From NCBI GenBank assembly GCA_902765655.1, contig CACXAK010000095.1, forward strand, positions 1-5,780: a stretch of 5,780 nt of DNA. The letters run 5' to 3'. Source of the DNA: an uncultured bacterium. Its GTDB lineage: Bacteria; Cyanobacteriota; Vampirovibrionia; Gastranaerophilales; Gastranaerophilaceae. The notes under the pieces were generated by a model that was not told where the DNA came from, made no database searches, and saw nothing but the letters and a program-made list of their open reading frames with translations. Below, one piece after another: positions 5,718-5,780 of the stretch (position 1 is the stretch's first letter; every line of letters begins with the position of its first letter). Position numbers and translations under genes: made by a program.

Positions 5718-5780
5718 TTATTTAATATCAACTACGCTGACACCGTCGCCGCCTTCTGTGTCTTCTCCGGGACGAAATTT
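5718..5780 (-). CDS. mutS2: 3' end of MutS2 (C-terminal Smr domain), runs off right edge
   Basis: Reading leftward from the right edge, 20 codons and a TAA (5718-5720) encode KFRPGEDTEGGDGVSVVDIK. The pattern FRxGE...GGxGVxVVxxK is the usual end of the Smr nuclease domain that closes MutS2, a MutS-like ATPase acting on branched DNA and, in some bacteria, on collided ribosomes. The visible part is short, so a stand-alone Smr protein is possible, and the ATPase domains cannot be seen. Its stop is two bases from the stop of the convergent exported-protein gene. Confidence 0.7.
   Translation of the reverse strand, partial: KFRPGEDTEGGDGVSVVDIK

Overview
The window is AT-rich, densely packed bacterial DNA with gaps of 1-160 bases between genes. 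Gene content (signal peptidase II next to an RluD-type pseudouridine synthase, a BadF/HgdC-type ATPase, the end of a MutS2-type protein, several small exported proteins) together with a palindromic intergenic repeat of the ATTCTGAGGGCGAAG type suggests an anaerobic gut-type bacterium, perhaps Gastranaerophilales (Melainabacteria/Vampirovibrionia). That placement is inference from style and recollection; no marker gene here proves it. I see no rRNA, tRNA, CRISPR array, transposase, phage gene or attachment site.

Layout. 1-463 (+): 3' end of an unrecognised gene entering from the left. It converges on a minus-strand gene set, read from right to left: an exported NTF2-like protein (3274-2375), lspA (2375-1917), an rluD-type gene (1913-996) and, after a 108-base gap holding a nested inverted repeat, a small two-helix membrane protein with a coiled coil, LapA-like (887-465). 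The first three are tightly coupled: stop and start overlap by one base (TAATG), then there is a 3-base gap. The set appears to start from an extended -10 promoter placed so close to the first ATG that its mRNA may be leaderless.

A 158-base divergent intergenic region separates this set from a plus-strand set: an orphan 2-hydroxyacyl-CoA dehydratase activase-like ATPase with a C-terminal cysteine cluster (3433-4437), an unrecognised mostly helical protein with degenerate EF-hand-like segments (4444-5112), and a small exported protein (5123-5715) whose signal-peptide start and body lie in different reading frames, meeting at or near a T6 run. The window closes with the last 20 codons of a minus-strand gene whose end matches the Smr domain of MutS2 (5718-5780), converging on the frameshifted gene with a two-base gap.

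How the genes relate. LspA (lipoprotein maturation) and RluD (rRNA pseudouridylation) are housekeeping genes often adjacent in bacteria. The exported NTF2-like protein translated just ahead of LspA, and the membrane coiled-coil protein after RluD, suggest a cell-envelope flavour for that operon. The plus-strand set is the less explained part: an activase without its usual dehydratase subunits nearby, cotranscribed with two unrecognised proteins. Points most worth a second look are the frameshifted secreted protein, the orphan activase context, the Asp-to-Glu change in a conserved LspA motif, and the repeat that abuts, and may supply, the rluD stop codon.
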